A DNA stretch of 42,678 nucleotides from a bacterium UBP8_UBA817 (GTDB lineage: Bacteria; Margulisbacteria; Marinamargulisbacteria; CAMDBA01). Positions 8,845 to 17,784 of this stretch are shown here, piece after piece. Location: NCBI GenBank assembly GCA_945888995.1, contig CAMDBA010000010.1, positions 1-42,678 on the forward strand. The letters run 5' to 3'. The position numbers and the translations under genes are program-made. Below the pieces are notes generated by a model, which searched no databases, was not told the DNA's origin, and was given only the letters and a program-made list of their open reading frames with translations. Within the stretch, counting starts at the first letter, position 1. The number at the start of each line of letters is the position of its first letter.

Positions 8845-10107
8845 ATGAATTTCTTTTCCGTTTTTTTATCATCGGCTGAGCTTCGGCGCAAAGTTTATTT
8901 TACACTCGCTCTTTTAGCTATATATAGGTTAGGAAGCCATATCCCTATTTCGGGTGTTGATCTCCAAGCTATTCAGGCAATGTTCAATCAAGGCGGTGTA
9001 TTAGGCTTTGTAAATCTCTTTTCCGGCGGAGGCTTAAGCCGCTTTTCAATTTTCGCATTGGGAATTTTACCCTATATTAACGCATCGATCATTATGCAGT
9101 TATTAATGGTAGTAATGCCAAAACTTAAAGAAATTGCTGAAGAAGGTGAATCCGGGCGTAAGCAAGTAGCGCAATATACGAGATATCTTGCGGTTGGACT
9201 AGCTCTCGTTCAAGGTCTTTTCATGTCTATAGGCTTTAAAGCATTTATACAACCTGGCGGATCTGTAGTCGGGTTTGTATTTTGTTCTGTAGTTGGATTG
9301 GTGGCCGGTGCCGCATTAGTGATGTGGCTCGGGGAATTAATTACTGAACGTGGTATTGGTAATGGGGCTTCTTTGATTATCTTTGTTGGAATTGTCTCGC
9401 AGATGCCCTTTTATTTGAAAAATACGTTTATTCTTTTATCCGGAGGCGTCAGTATTATCGGCGTCATTATTATGTGCTTAGTACTGATGGGCATGGTAAT
9501 TGGAATCGTATATATACAGGAGGCTCAACGGCGTATCCCTGTGCAATATGCCAAGCGTATTGTTGGGAGGAAAATGTATGCCGGCCAAAACACCTATATT
9601 CCATTACGTTTAATTCAAGGCGGCGTACTGCCGATTATCTTTGCCTCGGCGGTTCTTCAATTTCCATTAATGTTTGCTCAGTATGTTCCTTTACCGGTTA
9701 TTCAGAATTTCTTTAATAATTATTATCGATATGATGGATTTATCTATAACGCATTCTTTTGCTTCTTAATTTTCTTTTTTACATATTTCTATACCGCTAT
9801 CACATTTAACCCTCAGGAATTGGCAGAAAATATTAAAAAGTACGGGGGCTTTATCGTGGGCGTACGTCCCGGTAAACCAACGGTTGAATATTTGGAAGCA
9901 ATTATTACAAAGTTGACATTAGTTGGCGCGGTTTGTTTAGCATTTATTGCTTTAGTGCCGACTGTTACTGCTACTTTGACTCGAGTGACCAGCTTCATGG
10001 GATTAGGTGGCACGGCTCTCTTAATTCTAGTCGGGGTTGCTTTAGATTTAGTAAGGCAAGTTGAAACCTTTATTATTTCTAAGAAGTACGAGCGAGTATT
10101 GGAATGA
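8845..10107 (+). CDS. secY: Preprotein translocase channel subunit SecY
   Basis: Protein of 420 residues with about ten membrane helices. It has the plug/TM2 region (SRFSIFALGILPYINASIIMQLL), the cytoplasmic loop with RRIPVQYAKRIVGRKMYAGQNTYIPLRLIQGGVLPIIFASA and the C-terminal loop with GVRPGKPT. SecY forms the membrane pore through which Sec-dependent proteins pass, including the exported proteins of this window. Its stop overlaps the adk start (ATGA). Confidence 0.97.
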   Translation: MNFFSVFLSSAELRRKVYFTLALLAIYRLGSHIPISGVDLQAIQAMFNQGGVLGFVNLFSGGGLSRFSIFALGILPYINASIIMQLLMVVMPKLKEIAEEGESGRKQVAQYTRYLAVGLALVQGLFMSIGFKAFIQPGGSVVGFVFCSVVGLVAGAALVMWLGELITERGIGNGASLIIFVGIVSQMPFYLKNTFILLSGGVSIIGVIIMCLVLMGMVIGIVYIQEAQRRIPVQYAKRIVGRKMYAGQNTYIPLRLIQGGVLPIIFASAVLQFPLMFAQYVPLPVIQNFFNNYYRYDGFIYNAFFCFLIFFFTYFYTAITFNPQELAENIKKYGGFIVGVRPGKPTVEYLEAIITKLTLVGAVCLAFIALVPTVTATLTRVTSFMGLGGTALLILVGVALDLVRQVETFIISKKYERVLE

Positions 10108-10742
10108 AGTGTTTCGCGTTTTTGGGCCCTCCTGGCTCTGGCAAGGGGACTCAGGCAGCTAAGCTTCAAGCCGAATACGGCTATCTCCAGATATCAACTG
10201 GAGATTTAATACGGGATGAGATTGCAGCATCTTCTGAGCTTGGTAAGATCGCTGAAAAACTTGTTAATAAGGGTAAGTTTGTTTCTGACGATTTGATCTT
10301 AGATGTAATTGCGCCTGTATTAACTACAAGTTATGGATCTGAAAAAGGCTTGATTTTCGATGGGTTTCCGAGAACCCTTAATCAAGGGGAGCGTTTTGAT
10401 CGATTATTAAAAACTGCAGCTTTATCAATTTCCCAAGTATTCCTCTTTGAGCTTCATCTGGAGGAAATTATTAAACGTATTAAAGGTCGATTGGTATGCC
10501 AAAATTGTCATCATGTTTTTCATGTTTCTTTTGTTCCTCCGAAGGATAACCAAAGCTGTGACTTTTGTCATCACTCCTTAGTAAAGCGTCAGGACGATAC
10601 GGAGCAGAAGGTGCGGGCTAGATACGCGTTGTATGAATTTGAAACGCTACCCCTTATCCAATATTACAAAGATAAATTGGTGACCCTAGATGCTCATAAA
10701 TTCCCTGATGAGGTCTATTCGGAAATGAGGCGATATTTATGA
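10104..10742 (+). CDS. adk: Adenylate kinase
   Basis: Protein of 212 residues. It converts ATP and AMP into two ADP in the cytoplasm. The P-loop is GPPGSGKGTQ near residue 9, the AMP site includes STGDLIR and the FDGFPRT segment follows. The lid carries CQNC and CDFC, so it is the zinc-lid form. It overlaps secY upstream and map downstream by four bases each, the common secY-adk-map arrangement. Confidence 0.97.
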   Translation: MKCFAFLGPPGSGKGTQAAKLQAEYGYLQISTGDLIRDEIAASSELGKIAEKLVNKGKFVSDDLILDVIAPVLTTSYGSEKGLIFDGFPRTLNQGERFDRLLKTAALSISQVFLFELHLEEIIKRIKGRLVCQNCHHVFHVSFVPPKDNQSCDFCHHSLVKRQDDTEQKVRARYALYEFETLPLIQYYKDKLVTLDAHKFPDEVYSEMRRYL

Positions 10743-11491
10743 TAATTATTAAAACACCCGCAGACATTGAGATTATGAAAAGAGGTGGGAAAATTCTTTC
10801 CCGCGTATTTGACGTTGTTAAAGAGACTATTGTTATCGGAATGAATGCCGAGGCACTAGATACAATTGTTCGTAATGTTATCCTAGGATATGACGCGGAG
10901 CCGTCGTTTCTGGGGTATAGAGGATATCGGCATTCAACTTGTATTTCAAAGAATGAAGAAATCGTTCATGGGATCCCCTATGCAGATAAAATTTTTCTTC
11001 CGGGGGATATTGTAAGTGTTGATATTGGCGTTTATTACCAAGGATTTCATGTGGATTGTGCACGTACTTTTATGATGGAGCCGGTCGCACCGGATGTGGA
11101 AAAGTTAGTGAGAGTCACACAAGAATCGTTTTTTGAGATTTTGCCTGTGGCAAAAGCCGGAAATCGCTTAGGGGATATCTCGTCTGCTATTCAAACCTGC
11201 GTTGAGAAAAATGGGTTAACAGTTGTGAAAGACCTGTATAGTCACGGTGTTGGGCGGGAGTTACATGAGGATCCATTGATCCCAAATTATGGAAAAAGAG
11301 GTAAGGGAATTGTCTTAGAAGCCGGGATGACCTTCGCAATTGAGCCGATGGTAAATCTTGGAACATCTGACATCTTAACATTACCTGATAAATGGACTAT
11401 AATAACCGCTGATCGAAAATGGTCAGCGCATTATGAAAATACAATTTGTATCGGTGTGGATGGCCCTGAGGTTTTAACTCAGAGTAATTAG
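10739..11491 (+). CDS. map: Methionine aminopeptidase, type I
   Basis: Protein of 250 residues. It removes the initiator Met from new proteins. The metal ligands are visible: Asp in [20 protein letters not shown] (two), His in [12 protein letters not shown], Glu in GMTFAIEPM and Glu in HYENTICI. No N-terminal zinc-finger extension is present. It overlaps adk by four bases and touches infA. Confidence 0.97.
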   Translation: MIIIKTPADIEIMKRGGKILSRVFDVVKETIVIGMNAEALDTIVRNVILGYDAEPSFLGYRGYRHSTCISKNEEIVHGIPYADKIFLPGDIVSVDIGVYYQGFHVDCARTFMMEPVAPDVEKLVRVTQESFFEILPVAKAGNRLGDISSAIQTCVEKNGLTVVKDLYSHGVGRELHEDPLIPNYGKRGKGIVLEAGMTFAIEPMVNLGTSDILTLPDKWTIITADRKWSAHYENTICIGVDGPEVLTQSN

Positions 11492-11499
11492 TGGGTTTA

Positions 11500-11721
11500 A
11501 TGTCAAAAAAACAAGATGTAATAGAAGTTTCCGGTATAGTTCTTGAATCGCTGCCAAATGCGCAGTTTCGTGTTAAGCTAGAAACCGGTCAAGTGATCCT
11601 CTCGCATATTTCGGGTAAAATACGGAAGCATTATATCCGGATTTTGTTAGGGGATACTGTAAAGGTTGAATTGTCTCCGTATGATCTTACGCGGGGCCGA
11701 ATTATTTACCGATCGAAATAA
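11500..11721 (+). CDS. infA: Translation initiation factor IF-1
   Basis: Protein of 73 residues, an OB fold that blocks the 30S A site during initiation. It reads [29 protein letters not shown], then [33 protein letters not shown], all standard. I chose ATG at 11500 because it gives the normal length; a GTG at 11491 overlapping the map stop would add three residues and cannot be excluded. Confidence 0.95.
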   Translation: MSKKQDVIEVSGIVLESLPNAQFRVKLETGQVILSHISGKIRKHYIRILLGDTVKVELSPYDLTRGRIIYRSK

Positions 11722-11733
11722 AGGGGATAGTAG

Positions 11734-11847
11734 ATGAAAGTACGTGCTTCAGTTAAAAAAATCTGTAAGAAATGCAAAATCGTTAAGCGATATGGTGTTC
11801 TTCGCGTAATTTGTGAAACACCCAAGCATAAGCAAAGACAAGGATAG
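11734..11847 (+). CDS. rpmJ: 50S ribosomal protein L36
   Basis: Gene of 38 codons, found by reading the gap between infA and rpsM. The 37-residue protein begins [21 protein letters not shown] and ends KHKQRQG, the typical L36 of the zinc-ribbon class with CxxC, a further Cys and a His. A GGGGAT ribosome-binding site precedes the ATG. Order infA-rpmJ-rpsM is standard. Confidence 0.96.
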   Translation: MKVRASVKKICKKCKIVKRYGVLRVICETPKHKQRQG

Positions 11848-11858
11848 GAGGAGTTTAT

Positions 11859-12233
11859 ATGGCTCGTTTAGTAGGGGTAGATCTCCCAAGAGAAAAACGT
11901 TTAGAAGTTGCTTTAACTTATATTTTTGGTATTGGGCCTAAAATTGCAGCGGATATATTGGAGGCTTGCCAAATTAATCCTGATACTCGGGTTAAGAACC
12001 TTTCGGAAGATGAAGTTGTGAAGCTTCGTGAAGCCTTAAGTCATTATCCTTTAGAGGGCGATTTGCGTCGGCGTGTTAACCTGGATATTAAACGGTTAAT
12101 GGATATCGGATCTTACCGCGGTACCCGGCATAAAAAGAAGCTGCCATGTAGAGGCCAGCGGACTCATACAAATGCGCGGACCAAAAAAGGTAAGCGCGTC
12201 GCTATTGCCGGCAAGAAAAAAGTAACGAAGTAA
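11859..12233 (+). CDS. rpsM: 30S ribosomal protein S13
   Basis: Protein of 124 residues beginning [25 protein letters not shown] and containing [28 protein letters not shown]13 touches S19 and bridges to the 50S. An AGGAGG ribosome-binding site lies just before the ATG. It opens the alpha-operon part of the cluster. Confidence 0.97.
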   Translation: MARLVGVDLPREKRLEVALTYIFGIGPKIAADILEACQINPDTRVKNLSEDEVVKLREALSHYPLEGDLRRRVNLDIKRLMDIGSYRGTRHKKKLPCRGQRTHTNARTKKGKRVAIAGKKKVTK

Positions 12234-12252
12234 CGGACTGGGAGGAATTGAA

Positions 12253-12633
12253 TTGGCTTTGAAGAAAAAGAAGAAAGTAAAGAAGAATGTGCCTTATGGC
12301 GTGGCACATATAAAGTCGACTTTTAATAATACAATTATTTCGATCACTGACCCTGAAGGGAATGTGGTTTCCTGGTATTCGACAGGGATGGTTGGCTTTA
12401 AGGGGACAAAAAAGGGCACTCCATTTGCTGCGCAACAAGCTGCTGAAAATGCGGCTGTAAAAGCAATTGAAAGTGGTATGAGACGTGTTGATGTATTAGT
12501 TAAAGGACCTGGTTCTGGTCGCGAAACCGCTATTCGTGCGATCCAATCAGCTGGTCTTGATATTAATTCAATTAAAGATGTGACGCCGATTCCTCATAAT
12601 GGATGTCGGCCACGAAAACGAAGAAGAGTTTAA
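12253..12633 (+). CDS. rpsK: 30S ribosomal protein S11
   Basis: Protein of 126 residues starting at TTG behind GGGAGGAA. It holds [50 protein letters not shown] and ends [14 protein letters not shown]11 shapes the 30S platform near the mRNA exit. No better start codon precedes the conserved part. Confidence 0.97.
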   Translation: MALKKKKKVKKNVPYGVAHIKSTFNNTIISITDPEGNVVSWYSTGMVGFKGTKKGTPFAAQQAAENAAVKAIESGMRRVDVLVKGPGSGRETAIRAIQSAGLDINSIKDVTPIPHNGCRPRKRRRV

Positions 12634-12651
12634 GGGTTTGAAGGAGGAGTT

Positions 12652-13272
12652 ATGAGTCGCTATACAGGGCCGAGTTGTAAAATTTGTCGACGTAATCGTG
12701 AAAAGCTTTTTTTAAAGGGAGAGCGGTGTTTCACGGCGAAATGTGCGATTGAAAAGCGGAATGTTCCACCTGGTCCGCAATCAGGCGTATTAAGGAAGTT
12801 GTCAGAATATGGTAGGCGTTTGCGTGAAAAGCAAAAACTACGTTTTTTATATGGTGTGACGGAAGCTCAAATGCAGATCGCTTTTAAAAAGGCTTTAGCG
12901 CAAAAAGGTGTAACGGGTAGTAACCTGCTTACATTGTTTGAGCGGCGAATTGACAATGTATTGTATCGTGCAGGCTTTTCCTTATCAAGAAAAGATGGCC
13001 GTCAGTTTGTATTACATGGCCATGTTTCAGTTAATAATGCCAAATCAAATATTCCATCGCGCCTATTGAAAGTGGGGGATGAAATCTCTCTTGTTCCGGG
13101 CGTGGTTCCGTCATTTAAATTGAAAAAAGAACGTATTGGGGAGAGGAATCATCCGACTTGGTTTAGTTTTGACGAAGAGAAGGGATCGATTAAGATCTTA
13201 ACCTTTCCGAAGCGTGAAGAAGTGGATATTCCGGTTGATGTTCAATTAATCGTTGAATACTATTCAAGATGA
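12652..13272 (+). CDS. rpsD: 30S ribosomal protein S4, zinc-binding type
   Basis: Protein of 206 residues. The N-terminus has four Cys (C-x2-C ... C-x4-C within PSCKICRRNREKLFLKGERCF), the zinc-bearing variant. The S4 RNA-binding domain follows with RRIDNVLYRAGFSLSRKDGRQFVLHGHVSVN. S4 starts 30S assembly and, in E. coli, represses the alpha operon. AGGAGG precedes the ATG. Confidence 0.97.
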   Translation: MSRYTGPSCKICRRNREKLFLKGERCFTAKCAIEKRNVPPGPQSGVLRKLSEYGRRLREKQKLRFLYGVTEAQMQIAFKKALAQKGVTGSNLLTLFERRIDNVLYRAGFSLSRKDGRQFVLHGHVSVNNAKSNIPSRLLKVGDEISLVPGVVPSFKLKKERIGERNHPTWFSFDEEKGSIKILTFPKREEVDIPVDVQLIVEYYSR

Positions 13273-13291
13273 GATCTGAAGGAGGGTATTT

Positions 13292-14269
13292 GTGTCAAAT
13301 CCTGTAGCTTGGGTAAAGTACGAAGAAATCGAAAATAATGCTGGGCGCTTTGTGGTGTCGCCGTTAACTCGTGGAATGGGTACAACGTTAGGCAATTCTA
13401 TGAGGCGTGTATTGCTCTCTTCAATGAGAGGTGCCGCTGTTACTTCGATAAAAATCGATGGTGTTGGGCATGAGTTTTCAACAATTCCAAATGTTATAGA
13501 GGACGTCATTGATGTTATTTGTAATATTAAAGGCATTATTTTTAAGACGGATGATGAAGAACCTGCAACAGTCCATTTAGACTTTAGCGGGAAAGGACCT
13601 GTCACCGCCGATCATATTAAATGTGGCGATGGCATCGAAATTATTAATACGGATCAATATATTGCAGAACTGTCTGATGAGGGTCGTCTTGTTATTGAGC
13701 TTGTTATTCAAAAAGGTGCGGGTTATTCTCCTGCTGAAGCAAATATCTTGCCTGAACAGGACATTAATATCATCAATTTGGATGCTTCTTTTAGCCCTAT
13801 TTTGCGGGTTAACCATCTCGTAGAAAATATTCGAGTTGGTAAAGAGTTAGATTATGAAAGTTTGAAATTAGAAGTTTGGACGAATGGTAGTCTGTCGCCT
13901 GACGACGCAGTGAAACAAGCTTCGTCATTGTTAGCTCAGCAATTGGGGCTTTTTTCGAATCTTAATGAAAACCCTGTTGCTGAAGTGAGCCAGGAAGTGC
14001 GTGAAGATAACAAAGAAGTGAAATGTGATTCTGCTTTAAATTTAACGATTGATGATTTAGAGCTCTCTGCGCGGTCTTCTAATTGTTTGAAGCGTGCTGG
14101 CATCGAAACGGTCGGCCAATTAGTGGAAAAAGGTCTTTCTGAGTTAATTCAGATTAAGAACTTTGGCAAAAAGAGTGCTGACGAAATTAATGATAAACTC
14201 AAACATTACGGACTATCATTAAAAGGCAGTCTTGATGATGAGATTTTAGTAATGGCAAACGAGGAATAA
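13292..14269 (+). CDS. rpoA: RNA polymerase alpha subunit
   Basis: Protein of 325 residues starting at GTG with a GAAGGAGG site. The N-terminal dimer domain carries PLTRGMGTTLGNSMRRVLLSSMRGAAVT; the C-terminal domain has the helix-hairpin-helix segment SARSSNCLKRAGIETVGQL and KNFGKKSADEI, used for UP-element and activator contact. Both domains and the linker are complete. It sits between rpsD and rplQ as in most bacteria. Confidence 0.98.
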   Translation: MSNPVAWVKYEEIENNAGRFVVSPLTRGMGTTLGNSMRRVLLSSMRGAAVTSIKIDGVGHEFSTIPNVIEDVIDVICNIKGIIFKTDDEEPATVHLDFSGKGPVTADHIKCGDGIEIINTDQYIAELSDEGRLVIELVIQKGAGYSPAEANILPEQDINIINLDASFSPILRVNHLVENIRVGKELDYESLKLEVWTNGSLSPDDAVKQASSLLAQQLGLFSNLNENPVAEVSQEVREDNKEVKCDSALNLTIDDLELSARSSNCLKRAGIETVGQLVEKGLSELIQIKNFGKKSADEINDKLKHYGLSLKGSLDDEILVMANEE

Positions 14270-14272
14270 ATT

Positions 14273-14629
14273 ATGAGACATGCAAAAGGTAACCGTAAAC
14301 TTAATCGTCCGACTGATCAGCGTATAGCATTATTGCGTTCATTGGCGCTGGCGTTGTTTACTCATAAGAAGATCCAGACTACAGATGTAAGAGCGAAGGA
14401 ACTTAGAAGCTTTGCCGAAAAGCTTATTACTCTTGGAAAAAAAGGTGACTTGCATTCGCGTAGAACCGCGTTAAAGTATTTACCCAATTCTGATGCCGTA
14501 AAAGAGCTTTTTGGGACTATTGCGCCTTCGTTTGTTGCTCGAGAGGGTGGCTATATTCGATTAACCAAACTCGGTTTTCGTCGCGGTGACGCGGCTCCGG
14601 TTTCTTTGGTTGAGCTGATTTCTGCATAA
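14273..14629 (+). CDS. rplQ: 50S ribosomal protein L17
   Basis: Protein of 118 residues with MRHAKGNRKLNRPTDQRIALLRSLA, the standard opening, and GYIRLTKLGFRRGDAAPVSLVELI at the end. L17 lies at the tunnel exit. It follows rpoA by three bases. The last codons overlap the open frame of truA, so the two are probably translated in a coupled way. Confidence 0.97.
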   Translation: MRHAKGNRKLNRPTDQRIALLRSLALALFTHKKIQTTDVRAKELRSFAEKLITLGKKGDLHSRRTALKYLPNSDAVKELFGTIAPSFVAREGGYIRLTKLGFRRGDAAPVSLVELISA

Positions 14630-15389
14630 TTATAAAATCATCATTTCTTATGATGGGGCTTCCTTTCACGGCTATCAATTTCAACCGGCACTTCCAACCG
14701 TGGAAGGCGCTCTTCTTAGAGCCCTTGGAAAGATATTTAAAAGTAGGCTTTCTTTGACTGGCGCAGGGCGCACCGATAGCGGTGTGCATGCCTTAGGGCA
14801 AGTGGTGAATTTTAAATCTGCTTTACACATCCCTCCTGTAAACTTGAAGTTGGCTATCAATAGCTGTTTACCTCGTGCTATCCGAGTATTAGATGTGAAT
14901 ATGGTCCCGGCTATCTTTAATGCGCGGCGATCTGCAAAAAGTCGGGAATATCGATATTTATTCACGCAGCACGAGTTGCCTGTTTATTTTGACGATGTCG
15001 TTGCCCAGGTTCCTTTTGTGCCAGATTTGAGATTTTTTTCCGATATTGCCGACATACTTAAAGGGAAACATGACTTTTCGAATTTTAAATGCCAGGGATC
15101 AAGTGATGTTCTAACCATGAAAACGATATATGAAATAGGTATGGAGCAAAGACCAATTGAAGATATTTTTAATATGGGCTTTGCTTTTAACTGTTATTCA
15201 TTTAGAATAGTAGCCGATAGTTTTTTATATCGCATGGTTCGAAATATCCTTGGCGCAGTGTTTCAAGTGTTGCGGGGGACTAGAACAATCGACGAATTTA
15301 GATTATTGTTAACGGATGTTCGCCATAAAGCGTTCAATTATACATTGGCACCTGCAAAAGGATTATGCCTAGTCAAAGTTAATTATTAA
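14622..15389 (+). CDS. truA: tRNA pseudouridine synthase A (non-standard start codon)
   Basis: TruA makes pseudouridine at positions 38-40 of tRNA anticodon arms. The catalytic Asp is in GAGRTDSGVHALGQV. The conserved N-terminal strand (YKIIISYDGASFHGYQ) is encoded from 14631 on, yet the frame has no ATG, GTG or TTG between the TGA at 14616 and the GTG at 14700. A start at 14700 would delete that strand. The best upstream candidate is CTG at 14622 (255 residues, normal for TruA), overlapping the rplQ stop; ATT/ATC codons nearby are alternatives. Gene order rplQ-truA-rplM matches cyanobacterial clusters. Confidence 0.88.
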   Translation: MHNYKIIISYDGASFHGYQFQPALPTVEGALLRALGKIFKSRLSLTGAGRTDSGVHALGQVVNFKSALHIPPVNLKLAINSCLPRAIRVLDVNMVPAIFNARRSAKSREYRYLFTQHELPVYFDDVVAQVPFVPDLRFFSDIADILKGKHDFSNFKCQGSSDVLTMKTIYEIGMEQRPIEDIFNMGFAFNCYSFRIVADSFLYRMVRNILGAVFQVLRGTRTIDEFRLLLTDVRHKAFNYTLAPAKGLCLVKVNY

Positions 15390-15405
15390 AGTTGAGGAGA
15401 AACTC

Positions 15406-15840
15406 ATGAAGAAGCAAAAATCTTATTATCCAAGTGAAGGGCAAATTAAGCCTGATTGGATTGTTGTTGATGCAGAAGGTCAAATTTTAGGGCGTCTTGC
15501 TTCCAGGGTCGCTAGTATTGTGCGAGGCAAGGAGAAGCCTACCTATACTCCTTCAGTCGACACCGGCGATTTTGTGGTCATTATTAATGCCGACAAAATA
15601 AAAGTTACCGGGGCTAAAGAGAAAAATAAGATGTATTACACGCATAGCGGATATCCCGGAGGGCTGAAATCTAAAAGTTATTCTTTTCTTATGAAGACTA
15701 ATCCTGAACACATTTTGCATCATGCCATTAAAGGGATGCTGCCTAAGACAAAGTTGAAATTGATTAATAAAGTGAAAATATATAAAGGGAATGTTCATCC
15801 TCATGAAGCTCAGTCTCCTAAAATGTTGGAACTCGCGTAG
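15406..15840 (+). CDS. rplM: 50S ribosomal protein L13
   Basis: Protein of 144 residues. It has DWIVVDAEGQILGRLASRVASIVRGK, VIINADKIKVTG, and HHAIKGMLPKTKL followed by KIYKGNVHPHEAQSP, all typical. L13 is one of the first proteins to join the 50S. A TTGAGGAG ribosome-binding site precedes the ATG. It pairs with rpsI as usual. Confidence 0.97.
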   Translation: MKKQKSYYPSEGQIKPDWIVVDAEGQILGRLASRVASIVRGKEKPTYTPSVDTGDFVVIINADKIKVTGAKEKNKMYYTHSGYPGGLKSKSYSFLMKTNPEHILHHAIKGMLPKTKLKLINKVKIYKGNVHPHEAQSPKMLELA

Positions 15841-15855
15841 AGAAAGGAAGTTATA

Positions 15856-16350
15856 ATGGCAAAAAAAGCAGAACAAAAAGTTGCAGCTAAACCCATAGCT
15901 AAATCAGTGGCCGAAAAAGTGACTACTGTTGAAAAGCCCGTTAGAGTAAAATCTCGGATTCCGGCGGAATCTTTTTATGGAACTGGGCGTCGTAAAACAT
16001 CAATTGCGCGTGTTTGGGTCTATTCGGGCACAGGGAAAATTACAATTAATGGCGTGGACATTGATCATTACCTAAAACGGTTTACCTTAACTGAGATGGT
16101 CAGACGGCCTCTTAAGAAGCTTGCCTTTGAGGCCAAATATGACGCTTCGATTTTTACTGTCGGGGGTGGTTTGACGGGTCAAGCTGGAGCCGCCTTGTTA
16201 GGTGTTGCTCGCGCCTTGTTAAAAGTTAATCCTGAATTTAGAGCTACTTTGAAGCCTGAAGGGTTTTTGACTCGGGATTCTCGAATCAAAGAGCGTAAAA
16301 AATACGGACGTAAACGAGCACGTAAAGGTGCTCAATATAGAAAACGATAA
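15856..16350 (+). CDS. rpsI: 30S ribosomal protein S9 with N-terminal extension
   Basis: Protein of 164 residues; most S9 proteins have about 130. The canonical part begins near residue 39 (ESFYGTGRRKTSIARVWV) and ends with KKYGRKRARKGAQYRKR, whose terminal Lys-Arg reaches the P-site tRNA. The first ~38 residues are Ala/Lys/Val rich and low in complexity. AGAAAGGAAG ahead of the ATG at 15856 supports the long form. Similar charged extensions occur on S9 of some lineages. Confidence 0.95.
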   Translation: MAKKAEQKVAAKPIAKSVAEKVTTVEKPVRVKSRIPAESFYGTGRRKTSIARVWVYSGTGKITINGVDIDHYLKRFTLTEMVRRPLKKLAFEAKYDASIFTVGGGLTGQAGAALLGVARALLKVNPEFRATLKPEGFLTRDSRIKERKKYGRKRARKGAQYRKR

Positions 16351-16354
16351 ACTA

Positions 16355-17527
16355 ATGAATTTTCGGGTTCTGACCTTAAACCAAATATCTAAAACCGGTT
16401 TAGCGCGATTTTCCGCTAATATCTTTGATGTTTCGAATTCTCAGGAAGAACCCGATGCCATTTTAGTTCGAAGTGCGGATTTACATCAATTAGAATTAAA
16501 TCCTTCATTAAAAGCAATTGGGCGTGCCGGTGCGGGTACTAACAATGTCCCCGTTACCAAGTGTACCGAAAAGGGGGTTGTGGTTTTCAATGCGCCTGGG
16601 GCTAACGCGAACGCAGTAAAAGAGCTTATTTTTGGGACGCTTTTTTCTGTTTTGCGAAATATTCCCTCGGCGTTAACATATACACGGTCTCTTGTTGCTG
16701 AAACTGCTGATCTTGATAAAGTTGTTGAAAAAAACAAAGCTCTATTTAAGGGTAGTGAAATGAAGGGTAAGCGCTTAGGTGTTGTTGGGCTAGGTGCCAT
16801 TGGGACAATGGTTGCTAATACTGCCATTTCTCTTGGGCTCGAGGTAGAGGGGTACGATCCATTTCTTTCAGTTGAAAAAGCTTGGGGCCTATCTCGCGAA
16901 GTGATTTGTGCCACAAGTTTTGAAAAACTAATTGGCACCTCTGATTTTGTTACCTTACATGTTCCATTAACACCGGATACAAAAGAGCTTGTGAATGACA
17001 CTCTTTTGGCTAGGTTTAAGCGGGGAGCTGTTTTGTTGAATTTTTCACGGGGCGAAATTGTCGATACTTCCGCTATCGCTCGAGCTCTTGATTTAGGCCA
17101 GCTATCTTATTATATAAATGATTTTCCTACCTTAGATCTTGTAGGCCATCCTAAAGTTTCAAGCCTGCCACATCTGGGTGCTTCTACTCAAGAAGCCGAA
17201 GAAAATTGTGCAACTATGGTCGTTGATCAGGTAAGTGATTTTTTGCTTAATGGAAATATTAAAAATTCCGTTAATTTTCCTGATTGCTTCATGGATTGCA
17301 ATGGCAAGGCTCGATTAACGATTATAAATCGAAATATTCCTAATATGGTAGGTCAAATCACAACGATCTTGGCACATGCGCAGGTAAATATTCTGGAAAT
17401 GGTTAATAAAAGCCGTGGTGATATCGCATATACGATTGTAGATAGCCATGACATCCCTGACATAGCCTTGTTAGATCAGATTAGGCAAATTCAAGGGGTT
17501 GTGACGGCGCGTTTGATTAAACGTTAA
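16355..17527 (+). CDS. serA: D-3-phosphoglycerate dehydrogenase with ACT domain
   Basis: Protein of 390 residues. It oxidises 3-phosphoglycerate with NAD, the first step of serine synthesis. The substrate loop GRAGAGTNNV, the Rossmann motif GVVGLGAIGTMVA near residue 145, and NFSRGEIVD are present; the catalytic His lies in SLPHLGAST. From about residue 315 a short ACT domain follows (GQITTILAHAQVNILEM). I chose ATG at 16355, five bases after the rpsI stop, over a TTG at 16328 inside rpsI. It overlaps the next gene by one base. Confidence 0.9.
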   Translation: MNFRVLTLNQISKTGLARFSANIFDVSNSQEEPDAILVRSADLHQLELNPSLKAIGRAGAGTNNVPVTKCTEKGVVVFNAPGANANAVKELIFGTLFSVLRNIPSALTYTRSLVAETADLDKVVEKNKALFKGSEMKGKRLGVVGLGAIGTMVANTAISLGLEVEGYDPFLSVEKAWGLSREVICATSFEKLIGTSDFVTLHVPLTPDTKELVNDTLLARFKRGAVLLNFSRGEIVDTSAIARALDLGQLSYYINDFPTLDLVGHPKVSSLPHLGASTQEAEENCATMVVDQVSDFLLNGNIKNSVNFPDCFMDCNGKARLTIINRNIPNMVGQITTILAHAQVNILEMVNKSRGDIAYTIVDSHDIPDIALLDQIRQIQGVVTARLIKR

Positions 17528-17724
17528 TGCCGCACTGTATTCATAATCCATCTTTGGGGTTGGTGATCCTTGGTATGTGCCTATTGATTTTGAACTTTAA
17601 TGGTGTTCAGGTAGAGGCATATTTTTTGCGTTTTTGGCCTGCGATCTTCATATATATAGGAGTTTATTTGATCCTTAATTTTTTCTTAAAAAATGGTGTT
17701 GACAACCTGCCTGATAGGGGATAG
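17527..17724 (+). CDS. Small membrane protein, LiaI/LiaF-like two-helix region
   Basis: Protein of 65 residues with two predicted membrane helices (about residues 9-25 and 36-54) and a WPAIFIYIGVYLIL segment. This resembles the LiaI-LiaF-like (DUF5668) transmembrane region found in many small envelope proteins. The match is by pattern only. Its ATG overlaps the serA stop. Its TAG stop lies inside the -10 box of the 16S promoter, so the protein end and promoter share sequence. Function unknown. Confidence 0.65.
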   Translation: MPHCIHNPSLGLVILGMCLLILNFNGVQVEAYFLRFWPAIFIYIGVYLILNFFLKNGVDNLPDRG

Positions 17725-17727
17725 AAT
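17699..17727 (+). promoter_or_regulatory. 16S rRNA promoter
   Basis: A perfect -35 box TTGACA (17699-17704), a 17-base spacer and TAGAAT (17722-17727) lie about 135 bases ahead of the mature 16S start. The -35 and spacer are inside the coding end of the preceding membrane-protein gene. The same architecture recurs ahead of 23S, which supports both calls. Confidence 0.85.
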
Positions 17728-17771
17728 CTAACACTCAAGATTAAAAACGGACAACAAACGAATCTTAAAAA

Positions 17772-17784
17772 CGATCTTTGAAAA
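17772..17784 (+). promoter_or_regulatory. boxA-like antitermination element, 16S leader
   Basis: The 13-base sequence CGATCTTTGAAAA is repeated exactly in the 23S leader (20927-20939). It resembles the boxA found in rRNA leaders of Gram-positive bacteria (TCTTTGAAAACT), which binds NusB/S10. It partly overlaps the 16S processing stalk. Confidence 0.65.

Noticed and set aside
14700-15389. truA starting at the GTG at 14700
   Set aside because: This would remove the conserved N-terminal strand of the enzyme, which is clearly encoded upstream in the same frame.
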